Source: Thalassolituus sp. (GTDB lineage: Bacteria; Pseudomonadota; Gammaproteobacteria; Pseudomonadales; Oceanobacteraceae). Taken from it: a DNA stretch of 6,403 nucleotides. Shown piece after piece: positions 1-4,816 of this stretch (within the stretch, counting starts at the first letter, position 1; each line of letters starts with the position of its first letter). Both the position numbers and the translations under genes were made by a program. The stretch covers positions 1 to 6,403 of the forward strand of contig JARGOI010000147.1 in the NCBI GenBank assembly GCA_029212275.1, in the 5' to 3' direction. The notes under the pieces are model-generated. The model was not told the DNA's origin and ran no database searches. It was given only the letters and a program-made list of their open reading frames with translations.

Positions 1-80
1 AGCACATCCATGTGCACGTCCTTCGGACTCGCTACGCTCGCGTTAAATCGTTCCCTACGATTTAATCCCGCTCCAAATTC
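1..80 (+). repeat. Composite palindromic repeat, copy A (5' end outside window)
   Basis: First of three related copies (also 128-241 and 801-917). In order it has a 6-bp hairpin GCACAT-CC-ATGTGC at 2-15, the block GGACTCGCTACGCTCG at 25-40, an 8-bp hairpin TTAAATCG/CGATTTAA at 43-50 and 58-65 with loop TTCCCTA, and the 13-base tail TCCCGCTCCAAAT at 66-78. The tail is identical to the 3' end of tRNA-Gly at 593-605. The spacer between the first hairpin and the GGACTC block is only 9 bases here, against 21-22 in the other copies, so this copy has an internal deletion. An intrinsic terminator follows directly. The 5' part present in the other copies would lie left of the window. Confidence 0.8.
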
Positions 81-81
81 A

Positions 82-113
82 AAACCCTCTGTACAAAAGT
101 GCAGGGGGTTTTT
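82..113 (+). terminator. Intrinsic terminator behind repeat copy A
   Basis: A stem of about 12 bp (83-94 with 99-110, including two G-T pairs), an AAAA loop at 95-98 and a T-tract at 109-113. It sits directly after the tRNA-like tail at 66-78, the same position a terminator holds behind the real tRNA-Gly. It would end a transcript entering from the left, perhaps from another RNA gene outside the window. Confidence 0.75.
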
Positions 114-127
114 CATTTTTACGGTCA

Positions 128-241
128 AGTCGGCTACGCCTCCGTTGCTCAGCACATCCATGTGCACGTCCTTTAACAAGAAAAGTGGACTCGCTACGTT
201 CGCGTTAAATCATTCTCTACAATTTAATCCTGATCCAAATT
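128..241 (+). repeat. Composite palindromic repeat, copy B (decayed)
   Basis: Starts with AGTCGGCTACGCC at 128-140, which contains the small inverted repeat GGC-TAC-GCC. The GCACAT-CC-ATGTGC hairpin is at 152-165, the GGACTCGCTACGTTCG block at 187-202, and the stem region at 205-227. The stem has lost two pairs relative to copy A: the G-to-A changes leave C-A mismatches, so only TTAAAT/ATTTAA (205-210 with 222-227) still pairs. The tail TCCTGATCCAAAT at 228-240 differs from the tRNA-Gly 3' end at two of 13 positions. No terminator follows. This looks like a degenerating copy. Confidence 0.75.
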
Positions 242-401
242 CTACAAAGTGACGCAAAAACATGCGGTCTTATTTTGAGTTTGTTGCAATGAAATGATGT
301 GTTGATTTTAGTGGCAGGGAAGGCCGGATGTTGCCAAGGTTTGATAAAAAGTGCTTGCAAATCAACAACAAAGAGATAGAATGCGCAGCACTTCACGCGA
401 T
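242..401. other. Leader region of the tRNA operon, no gene seen
   Basis: No plausible coding gene is visible in this stretch between repeat copy B and tRNA-Glu. Its only clear content is the tRNA promoter at 355-382 and a short leader of about 13 bases. The word TTGCCAAGGT at 331-340 also occurs in the tRNA-Gly anticodon arm (558-567), but nothing around it matches. Confidence 0.5.
355..382 (+). promoter_or_regulatory. Sigma-70-type promoter of the tRNA operon
   Basis: TTGCAA (-35, 355-360) and TAGAAT (-10, 377-382) are separated by 16 bases. A GC-rich discriminator (GCGCAGC, 383-389) follows, as is usual for stringently controlled stable-RNA promoters. The start would fall near 389, leaving a leader of about 13 bases before tRNA-Glu. 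Both hexamers differ from consensus by one position. Its location just upstream of the first tRNA supports the call. Confidence 0.6.
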
Positions 402-477
402 GTCCCCATCGTCTAGAGGCCTAGGACACCGCCCTTTCACGGCGGTAACAGGGGTTCGAATCCCCTTGGGGATACCA
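402..477 (+). tRNA. tRNA-Glu (anticodon TTC)
   Basis: A complete 76-base cloverleaf. The acceptor stem is GTCCCCA (402-408) with TGGGGAT (467-473), followed by discriminator A474 and encoded CCA (475-477). The anticodon stem CCGCC/GGCGG (429-433 with 441-445) holds loop CTTTCAC, so the anticodon TTC is at 436-438. The T-loop GTTCGAA is intact. The molecule delivers glutamate to GAA/GAG codons and is also the substrate for glutamyl-tRNA-dependent haem synthesis in this group. It is first in the operon, 49 bases before tRNA-Gly, with no promoter or terminator seen between them. Confidence 0.97.
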
Positions 478-478
478 T

Positions 479-493
479 CTTCCTTATAGGAAG
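479..493 (+). other. Small hairpin in the tRNA-Glu/tRNA-Gly spacer
   Basis: CTTCC (479-483) pairs with GGAAG (489-493) across a five-base loop, beginning two bases after the CCA of tRNA-Glu. It has no T-tract and so is not a terminator. A hairpin directly behind a tRNA 3' end in a two-tRNA transcript is a plausible site for endonuclease processing; that role is inferred. Confidence 0.4.
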
Positions 494-526
494 GCGGTAT
501 ACACCAGACAGGCGCAACAAGAAATT

Positions 527-602
527 GCGGGAATAGCTCAGTTGGTAGAGCACAACCTTGCCAAGGTTGGGGTCGGGAGTTCGAGCCTCCTTTCCCGCTC
601 CA
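527..602 (+). tRNA. tRNA-Gly (anticodon GCC)
   Basis: A complete 76-base cloverleaf. The acceptor stem is GCGGGAA (527-533) with TTCCCGC (592-598), then discriminator T599 and encoded CCA (600-602). The anticodon stem CAACC/GGTTG holds loop TTGCCAA (558-564), giving anticodon GCC at 560-562, which reads GGC and GGT. It is the second and last tRNA in the operon and a terminator follows within seven bases. Its 3' end (593-605) is the sequence copied in the neighbouring repeats. Part of its T-arm (571-589) recurs inverted at 658-675, and 585-605 recurs in direct orientation at 707-727. Confidence 0.97.
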
Positions 603-608
603 AATACT

Positions 609-641
609 AAAAAGCCGGTTCAGAAATGAATCGGCTTTTTT
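609..641 (+). terminator. Intrinsic terminator of the tRNA operon
   Basis: A stem of 9 bp (614-622 with 627-635, one G-T pair), a GAAA tetraloop at 623-626 and a run of six T at 636-641. Five A bases before the stem can pair with the T-tract. It lies directly behind tRNA-Gly and is very like the terminator at 918-951, which suggests the two share an origin. Confidence 0.85.
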
Positions 642-657
642 ATGTTTTAAGTATTTA

Positions 658-724
658 GAGGCTCAACTCCCGACCAAGGTCGTGAGCTGGGGCGCCAGTC
701 CGATCGGCCTCCTTTCCCGCTCCA
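658..724 (+). other. tRNA-Gly-derived palindromic segment with inverted T-arm and second 3' tail
   Basis: 658-675 matches the reverse complement of tRNA-Gly 571-589 in 18 of 19 positions (one base missing). 707-727 then repeats tRNA-Gly 585-605 exactly in direct orientation, ending in a CCA at 722-724. Possible pairings are GAGGC/GCCTC (658-662 with 707-711) enclosing GCTCA/TGAGC (661-665 with 683-687; competes at 661-662), CGACC-AA-GGTCG (671-682), CTGG-GGCG-CCAG (687-698) and the palindrome CCGATCGG (700-707). It is not a recognisable tRNA: there is no normal anticodon arm. It may be a rearranged tRNA remnant or a structured RNA; a terminator follows at 732. Confidence 0.6.
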
Positions 725-731
725 AATTTAG

Positions 732-763
732 AAACCCTAGTGCGAAAGTACTGGGGTTTTTTT
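732..763 (+). terminator. Intrinsic terminator behind the tRNA-Gly-derived segment
   Basis: A 12-bp stem (732-743 with 748-759, including two G-T pairs), a GAAA tetraloop at 744-747 and a T-tract at 757-763. In sequence it resembles the terminator at 82-113 more than the one at 609-641, so two terminator types occur in this locus, two copies of each. It would act as a second stop for read-through from the tRNA operon, or end a separate short RNA. Confidence 0.75.
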
Positions 764-800
764 ATGCTTCGCTGATTGTATTTACAACGTTGTGCAGTCC

Positions 801-917
801 AGTCGGCTACGCCACCATTGCTTAGCACATCCATGTGCATACCCCTTGATGAAAAGATGCGGACTCGCTGCGCTCGTGTTAATACGTTCCCTTCGTATTA
901 ATCCCGCTCCAAATTCT
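801..917 (+). repeat. Composite palindromic repeat, copy C
   Basis: Third copy, in the same orientation as A and B. AGTCGGCTACGCC is at 801-813, the GCACAT-CC-ATGTGC hairpin at 825-838, GGACTCGCTGCGCTCG at 861-876, the stem TTAATACG/CGTATTAA at 879-886 and 894-901 with loop TTCCCTT, and the exact tRNA-Gly tail TCCCGCTCCAAAT at 902-914. Compared with copy A, the two central stem bases are swapped AT to TA and the opposite strand is changed to match, so all eight pairs are kept. A terminator follows directly, as for copy A. Confidence 0.8.
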
Positions 918-951
918 AAGAAGCCGGTTTAGAAATGAAACGGCTTTTTTT
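918..951 (+). terminator. Intrinsic terminator behind repeat copy C
   Basis: GCCG/CGGC at the base (923-926 with 941-944), a G-A mismatch, then four further pairs and a GAAA tetraloop (932-935), ending in seven T (945-951). It is nearly the same hairpin as the operon terminator at 609-641. Read from the other strand it has only a weak T-tract, so it is a poor terminator for the minus-strand gene ending at 986. Confidence 0.75.
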
Positions 952-985
952 AATATGCATTTTTTAATGCAACAAACAGTCTCTC

Positions 986-1363
986 TTAATGCAGGCTACG
1001 CCCCGCCGCGCGATAGTCGTATGTTTTGCCTTCATTTTCAGCTTCAGCCGCCATATCATCTAAATGCTGGAAACGTTCTATCTCTTCGTCTGTTAGACAG
1101 TGCAAGCATTCGCCACCAAATAACCAAAACAAGGCACGATCTAGCGCTGGCATCAGCTGTGGCTGATGCAGGGCAATATGACTGAACAGGTGTTGGCCCG
1201 TATCATAAGCGGCGGTGTCTTGTTGTTCGAGTTGCGTAATTAACTCATCAAATTGGTGTAGAATGCTGTCCTCAATCGCACTGGGTTCAAGTTTTTGTGC
1301 GTTGATTAAGCGGTGTTGTGTCTCACGCAGTAAGTCGAGGTGATAGGTTCGGCGATCGCTCAT
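986..1363 (-). CDS. PA2817 family protein, function unknown
   Basis: A 125-residue acidic, probably cytosolic protein without signal peptide or membrane segment. I recognise the family from the block FWLFGGECLHCLTDEEI at about residues 79-95, followed by an acidic helix, which closely follows the Pseudomonas aeruginosa PA2817 pattern (FFGGDCLHFMPDEEI as I recall it). No catalytic site is evident; two cysteines lie in the conserved block (residues 86 and 89), close enough to ligate a metal, but that is inference. The start is supported by GAGAG about five bases upstream on the minus strand. It is read divergently from yadG, with 26 bases between the two starts. As I remember it, PA2817 lies near the yadGH-like and queF genes in Pseudomonas too, so the neighbourhood appears conserved. 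No clear terminator lies behind it. Confidence 0.85.
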   Translation of the reverse strand: MSDRRTYHLDLLRETQHRLINAQKLEPSAIEDSILHQFDELITQLEQQDTAAYDTGQHLFSHIALHQPQLMPALDRALFWLFGGECLHCLTDEEIERFQHLDDMAAEAENEGKTYDYRAAGRSLH

Positions 1364-1389
1364 AATTCTCTCAAACAGGTAAAAATGTA
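1364..1389. promoter_or_regulatory. 26-base divergent gap between the PA2817-family gene and yadG
   Basis: The gap holds the two ribosome binding sites: AGG at 1377-1379 for yadG and, on the minus strand, GAGAG for the PA2817-family gene. There is no room for two separate promoters, so at least one must lie inside the opposite coding region. CATAAT at 1361-1366 could be a plus-strand -10, but I see no convincing -35 at the right distance. An upstream ATG at 1385 is followed at once by TAA and is not a start. Confidence 0.4.
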
Positions 1390-2307
1390 ATGGTAGCAGC
1401 GTTGGAGGTAGAAAACCTCACCAAGGTATACGGTAACGGATTTGAGGCACTGAAAGGCATTAACCTTAAAGTAGAACAAGGCGATTTTTTTGCTTTGTTA
1501 GGCCCCAACGGTGCCGGTAAATCAACAGCGCTGGGTATCTTATGTGGTTTGGTGCAAAAATCGTCAGGATCGGCTCGTATTATGGGCTACGACGTAAACA
1601 GCGATGTGTTTAATGCACGTCGAGCATTGGGCGTTGTCCCGCAAGAATTTAATTTTAATCAATTTGAAAAAGTGCAAGACATTGTCATGACGCAAGCCGG
1701 GTATTTTGGCTTATCGCAGGCCAAAGCGGCAGTGAATACCGAGCGTTTGTTAAAAGCTCTAGATTTGTGGGAAAAGCGTGATTCGATTTCGAGAATGTTA
1801 TCGGGTGGCATGAAGCGTCGTTTGATGATTGCTCGCGCATTAGTTCACGAACCTAAAGTGCTTATTTTGGACGAACCTACGGCAGGAGTTGATATTGAAT
1901 TACGACGCTCTATGTGGACCTTTATGCAGCAGCTTAATAAAGAGGGTTTAACCATTATTTTAACGACTCACTACTTAGAGGAAGCCGAGCAGTTATGTCG
2001 TAATATCGCTGTTATTAATAAAGGAGAGATCATTATCAGTACCAGTAAACGTGCATTACTGAGTCAGTTAACGACGGAAACGTTTGTTTTTGATGTGAAA
2101 TCGGCCTTGCCAGAAAAACTAGAAATAGACAATTTTGAAGTGAAAGTGGTTTCGGAAGATAGCCTAGAAGTTACTGTTGAAAAAGGGCAGAGCATCAATC
2201 TAATATTTACCCGTTTAACTGAAAAGGGCATCGATGTTAGAAGTATGCGCACGAAGTCTAATCGGTTAGAAGAGCTGTTTGTTGGTCTTGTTCAGGAGAA
2301 AAAATAA
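1390..2307 (+). CDS. yadG: ABC transporter ATP-binding subunit, YadG type
   Basis: The 305-residue cytoplasmic ATPase of an ABC-2 exporter, expected to form a homodimer that drives two YadH subunits. All nucleotide-binding motifs are intact: Walker A GPNGAGKST at 38-46, Q-loop VVPQE with Q85, signature LSGGMKRR at 137-144, Walker B ending in LILDEP at 158-163, D-loop AGVD at 165-168 and H-loop histidine 194; Y14 is the likely A-loop aromatic. The segments VPQEFNFNQFE and TAGVDIELRRSMW, the length and the C-terminal NRLEELFVGLV match my memory of E. coli YadG (308 residues). The transported substrate is not established for the family; annotations as drug export are generic. The stop overlaps the yadH start by one base, so the two are translationally coupled. 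The upstream ribosome site is weak (AGG at 1377-1379). Confidence 0.95.
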   Translation: MVAALEVENLTKVYGNGFEALKGINLKVEQGDFFALLGPNGAGKSTALGILCGLVQKSSGSARIMGYDVNSDVFNARRALGVVPQEFNFNQFEKVQDIVMTQAGYFGLSQAKAAVNTERLLKALDLWEKRDSISRMLSGGMKRRLMIARALVHEPKVLILDEPTAGVDIELRRSMWTFMQQLNKEGLTIILTTHYLEEAEQLCRNIAVINKGEIIISTSKRALLSQLTTETFVFDVKSALPEKLEIDNFEVKVVSEDSLEVTVEKGQSINLIFTRLTEKGIDVRSMRTKSNRLEELFVGLVQEKK

Positions 2308-3083
2308 TGACGGCGTTGCAAGTTCAATGGGTGGCGTTTAAAACCATTGTGGTAAAAGAGATTCGACGTTTTATGCGTATTTGGCAGCAAACGCTTTTGC
2401 CTCCCGCGATTACCATGACTTTGTATTTCATTATTTTTGGTAACTTAATTGGCAGTCGAATTGGTGACATGGATGGTGTTGATTACATGACATTTATTGT
2501 TCCAGGTTTAATTATGATGAGCGTTATTACCAACGCTTATGGCAATGTGGCGTCGTCTTTTTTTAGTAATAAATTTCAGCGCAGTATTGAAGAATTGATG
2601 GTTGCCCCAGTGTATCCAATCACGATTTTACTTGGTTATGTCATTGGTGGCGTTGTGCGCGGAGTGATGGTCGGCTTAATTGTCACACTGCTGTCAATGT
2701 ACTTTACCGATTTAAATGTTCATCACTTGGGGGTTATTGTTGCCGTCGTATTTATGTCAGCGATTTTGTTTTCGCTTGGTGGATTTGTGAATGCGGTGTT
2801 CGCAACAAAATTCGATGATATTTCTATTATTCCTACGTTTATTATCACGCCTCTAACATATTTAGGTGGGGTTTTTTATTCAATCAGTCTGCTGCCTGAT
2901 TTTTGGCAGGGTGTATCGCAACTTAATCCAATTTTATACATGGTAAACACCTTTCGCTACGGGGTTCTTGGTATTTCTGATATTAATATTTATCTTGCGT
3001 TTGGAATGATTACTTTCTTTATTTTTTTGCTGGGAGGTTATAGTCTTTGGCTGTTGCATCGCGGCACTGGCATGAGGTCTTAA
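2307..3083 (+). CDS. yadH: ABC-2 type transporter permease, YadH type
   Basis: The 258-residue inner-membrane subunit partnering YadG. Six hydrophobic segments are visible at about residues 31-50, 63-84, 106-131, 140-163, 173-193 and 228-250, the usual ABC-2 topology. A short cytoplasmic start carries the KEIRRFMRIW stretch that in this family lies along the membrane and contacts the ATPase. The C-terminal ABC-2 signature is clear: TPLTYLGGVFYS at 181-192 and LNPILYMVNTFRYG at 206-219. Length and sequence agree closely with E. coli YadH (256 residues). AGGAG at 2294-2298, eight bases before the ATG and inside yadG, supports the start. The stop lies one base before queF. Substrate unknown; export rather than import follows from the ABC-2 fold and the lack of a binding protein. 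Confidence 0.95.
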   Translation: MTALQVQWVAFKTIVVKEIRRFMRIWQQTLLPPAITMTLYFIIFGNLIGSRIGDMDGVDYMTFIVPGLIMMSVITNAYGNVASSFFSNKFQRSIEELMVAPVYPITILLGYVIGGVVRGVMVGLIVTLLSMYFTDLNVHHLGVIVAVVFMSAILFSLGGFVNAVFATKFDDISIIPTFIITPLTYLGGVFYSISLLPDFWQGVSQLNPILYMVNTFRYGVLGISDINIYLAFGMITFFIFLLGGYSLWLLHRGTGMRS

Positions 3084-3084
3084 C

Positions 3085-3915
3085 ATGGCGTCAGTTCACA
3101 GCGAAGATAACCCTCTTGGAAAAGCCTCGGCCTATCCTGACGAATACGATGCCAAATTATTGTATCCGATTGAACGCGATGAAAGCTGGCGTGCTAGTGG
3201 AGAAAAGCGCGATCAGGTTGCTTTTTATGGGGTCGATATTTGGAATGCCTACGAAGTTTCGTGGCTCAATGATAAAGGCAAACCTGTGGTATTTATTGCT
3301 GAGTTTCATATTCCAGCGACAAGTCGCTATTTGATTGAATCTAAGTCATTTAAGTTATATCTGAACTCCTTCAATCAAACTCGATTTAAACACGAAGACG
3401 AAGCCGTTTCGCGTATGGTGTCCGATTTGTCTGAGGCTGCTGATGGCAGTGTTGGCGTTATTTTGCATGATGCGAGTTATGAGTTTCCTCAAGCGCCGAA
3501 AGCCACCTTATTGGATGACTTAGATGTTGAGATTACGGAATATCATCCAGATGCCAATTTATTGCGCTGTGATGCTGTTTCTTTAAATACTGTTTCCGAG
3601 CGCTTAGTCAGTCATTTGTTAAAGTCCAATTGTCCTGTTACTGGACAACCAGACTGGGGCAGTTTGTATATAGAGTACGAGGGTCAAGCTATCGAACACG
3701 AAAGTTTGTTGGCTTACATCGTATCGTTGCGACAGCATCAAGATTTTCATGAGCAGTGTGTTGAGCGAACTTTTCGTGATATTTGGTTACGTTGCCAGCC
3801 AAAGAAGCTGATAGTGTATGCACGCTATGTTCGGCGCGGAGGTTTGGACATTAACCCGATGCGTTCTTCGGAACAGCAGTTTACAGCCTCTAATTTTCGA
3901 GGATTCCGCCAGTAA
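3085..3915 (+). CDS. queF: NADPH-dependent 7-cyano-7-deazaguanine reductase QueF
   Basis: Reduces the nitrile of preQ0 to the amine preQ1 with two NADPH, the step before preQ1 is inserted into tRNA on the way to queuosine. At 276 residues it is the long, two-domain tunnel-fold type (E. coli YqcD, 282 residues). The N-terminal half carries the QueF motif ESKSFKLYLNSFN at 85-97. The C-terminal half carries the catalytic cysteine C183 in SNCPVTGQPDWG (thioimide formation), the acid D190, and H222-E223 in the substrate-binding FHEQ. All key residues are present, so it should be active. GAGG at 3074-3077, seven bases before the ATG and inside yadH, supports the start. With a one-base gap it is almost certainly co-transcribed with yadGH. 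Queuosine modifies Asp, Asn, His and Tyr tRNAs, so it does not act on the two tRNAs in this window. Confidence 0.97.
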   Translation: MASVHSEDNPLGKASAYPDEYDAKLLYPIERDESWRASGEKRDQVAFYGVDIWNAYEVSWLNDKGKPVVFIAEFHIPATSRYLIESKSFKLYLNSFNQTRFKHEDEAVSRMVSDLSEAADGSVGVILHDASYEFPQAPKATLLDDLDVEITEYHPDANLLRCDAVSLNTVSERLVSHLLKSNCPVTGQPDWGSLYIEYEGQAIEHESLLAYIVSLRQHQDFHEQCVERTFRDIWLRCQPKKLIVYARYVRRGGLDINPMRSSEQQFTASNFRGFRQ

Positions 3916-3964
3916 ATGCTGATAAATCCTCTTAAGCTTTTTTGTAAATATAACAAGGTGATAT

Positions 3965-4543
3965 ATGGATGCAATCGAAGCCATTACCCAGCGGGTATCC
4001 GTCGCTCAATTAAGCGGCCCCGAACCTTCTCCCAGCCAGCTCGATATTTTATTCAATGCGGCGTTACGAGCCGCTGATCATGCTTGGTTAAGACCTTCGC
4101 GATTTTTAGTAATTAAAGGAGAGGCCCGCCAGAGCTTAGGTGATGTCTATCTCAGTGAAATTTTAAGAAACACTGCGCGAGAGAGTCTAAGTGCTGAAAA
4201 GCGTGAGAAACTGCGTCACCGACTGATGCGCGCGCCAATTGTGATCGTTGCTATCACTAGGGTACAAGATCATCCAAAAGTGTCACGCGAAGAACAACTT
4301 ATGTCGACAGCAGCCGGAGTTCAGAATATGCTCAATGCAGCATGGGCGTTAGGCCTTGGTGCCATTTGGCGCACTGGCGACATGGTACATAATTTGGCGG
4401 TGAAGGATGCGCTTGGTTTATCTGGAAATGAAGAAATTACAGGTTTTATCTATTTAGGAGCCATTAATACCGTTCCCAAAACAGCACCTGATTTAGATTT
4501 GGCTGAATTTGTGGCTGACTGGTCTCCAAAGATTTTGGGATAA
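3965..4543 (+). CDS. ydjA: Nitroreductase-family flavoprotein, YdjA-like
   Basis: A 192-residue FMN-dependent oxidoreductase of the compact YdjA branch (E. coli YdjA, 183 residues), normally a homodimer using NAD(P)H. Matching blocks are the N-terminal MDAIEAITQRVS, the LRAADH stretch at 34-39, RAPIVIVAIT at 89-98, GAIWRTGDM at 132-140 and GFIYLGA at 160-166. Two phosphate- or FMN-contacting regions differ from the E. coli protein: its RRS near residue 10 is here R10-V11-S12, and the PDHKSMQPWHF region is ADHAWLRPSRF. The physiological substrate of the family is unknown. AAGGTG at 3955-3960 supports the start. It lies 49 bases behind queF in the same direction with no strong terminator between, so it may be the last gene of the operon; no clear terminator follows it. 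Confidence 0.88.
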   Translation: MDAIEAITQRVSVAQLSGPEPSPSQLDILFNAALRAADHAWLRPSRFLVIKGEARQSLGDVYLSEILRNTARESLSAEKREKLRHRLMRAPIVIVAITRVQDHPKVSREEQLMSTAAGVQNMLNAAWALGLGAIWRTGDMVHNLAVKDALGLSGNEEITGFIYLGAINTVPKTAPDLDLAEFVADWSPKILG

Positions 4544-4816
4544 GCCAGCAAAGATTTGGGGTGCTCCTGTTAAGCAATCTCTGTTTCAACTGCAGCGATA
4601 TTTCAGTCAGATGAATCTTGCTCAGGATCGCCGCAAAAACGTACTTGATGAGAATTTTATTGTTGTATAATTTCCACAAGCAACCCTGACAGATTCGATG
4701 TAAGCCTTGGCGTATTGGGCTTTTCAGTGATTGTCGAAGTAGCCTCTGATATCTTTTGAATGAATTGAACATTGTTAGAAAATAATAATTAATGAAAATT
4801 GTAAAGGTAAATTGCC
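4544..4816 (+). promoter_or_regulatory. Intergenic region with candidate promoters for the AraC-family gene
   Basis: No gene is seen in these 273 bases. A perfect -10, TATAAT at 4666-4671, is preceded by TTGATG at 4645-4650, but the spacing of 15 is short. If used, the leader would be about 140 bases. A second, weaker candidate is TTGAAC at 4765-4770 with ATTAAT at 4788-4793 (spacing 17), giving a leader of only about 17 bases. AAAGG at 4803-4807 is the ribosome site for the ATG at 4817. TTGTCGAAGTAGCC at 4731-4744 recurs with two changes downstream of the regulator gene at 5929-5942. No good terminator for the upstream nitroreductase gene is visible. Confidence 0.45.

Noticed and set aside
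10..252. 80-residue open frame running through repeat copies A and B
   Set aside because: It repeats a peptide (GLAT.ALN.SL.FNP.PN) only because the DNA repeats. In copy C the spacing between the ATG and the GGACTC block puts that peptide in another frame, and no convincing ribosome site is present. Hairpins and a terminator lie inside it.
331..340. TTGCCAAGGT resembling the tRNA-Gly anticodon arm
   Set aside because: Only ten bases match and the flanks do not form any part of a tRNA; treated as chance.
655..840. 61-residue minus-strand open frame
   Set aside because: It runs antisense through the tRNA-Gly-derived segment, a terminator and part of repeat copy C; no family likeness and no coding signal.
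1..960. Integrated mobile element at the tRNA-Gly 3' end
   Set aside because: The repeated tRNA tails resemble attachment-site duplications, but no integrase or other mobility gene is present in the window and the copies lie too close together to flank one.
1..960. CRISPR array
   Set aside because: The repeats are over 100 bases, modular, only three in number and unevenly spaced; no short regular repeat-spacer pattern or cas gene is seen.
993..1001. GGCTACGCC as a possible fourth repeat copy
   Set aside because: It lies within the 3' coding end of the PA2817-family gene and none of the other repeat modules is nearby; a chance match.
955..1185. 76-residue plus-strand open frame
   Set aside because: Antisense shadow of the PA2817-family gene, which has a clear family match on the other strand.
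3047..3334. 95-residue plus-strand open frame overlapping yadH and queF
   Set aside because: It is out of frame within queF, whose motifs are unmistakable.
3916..3964. Possible terminator between queF and the nitroreductase gene (AAGCTTTTTT)
   Set aside because: The T-run is preceded by only a six-base palindrome with no real stem and loop, so an operon reading through remains likely.
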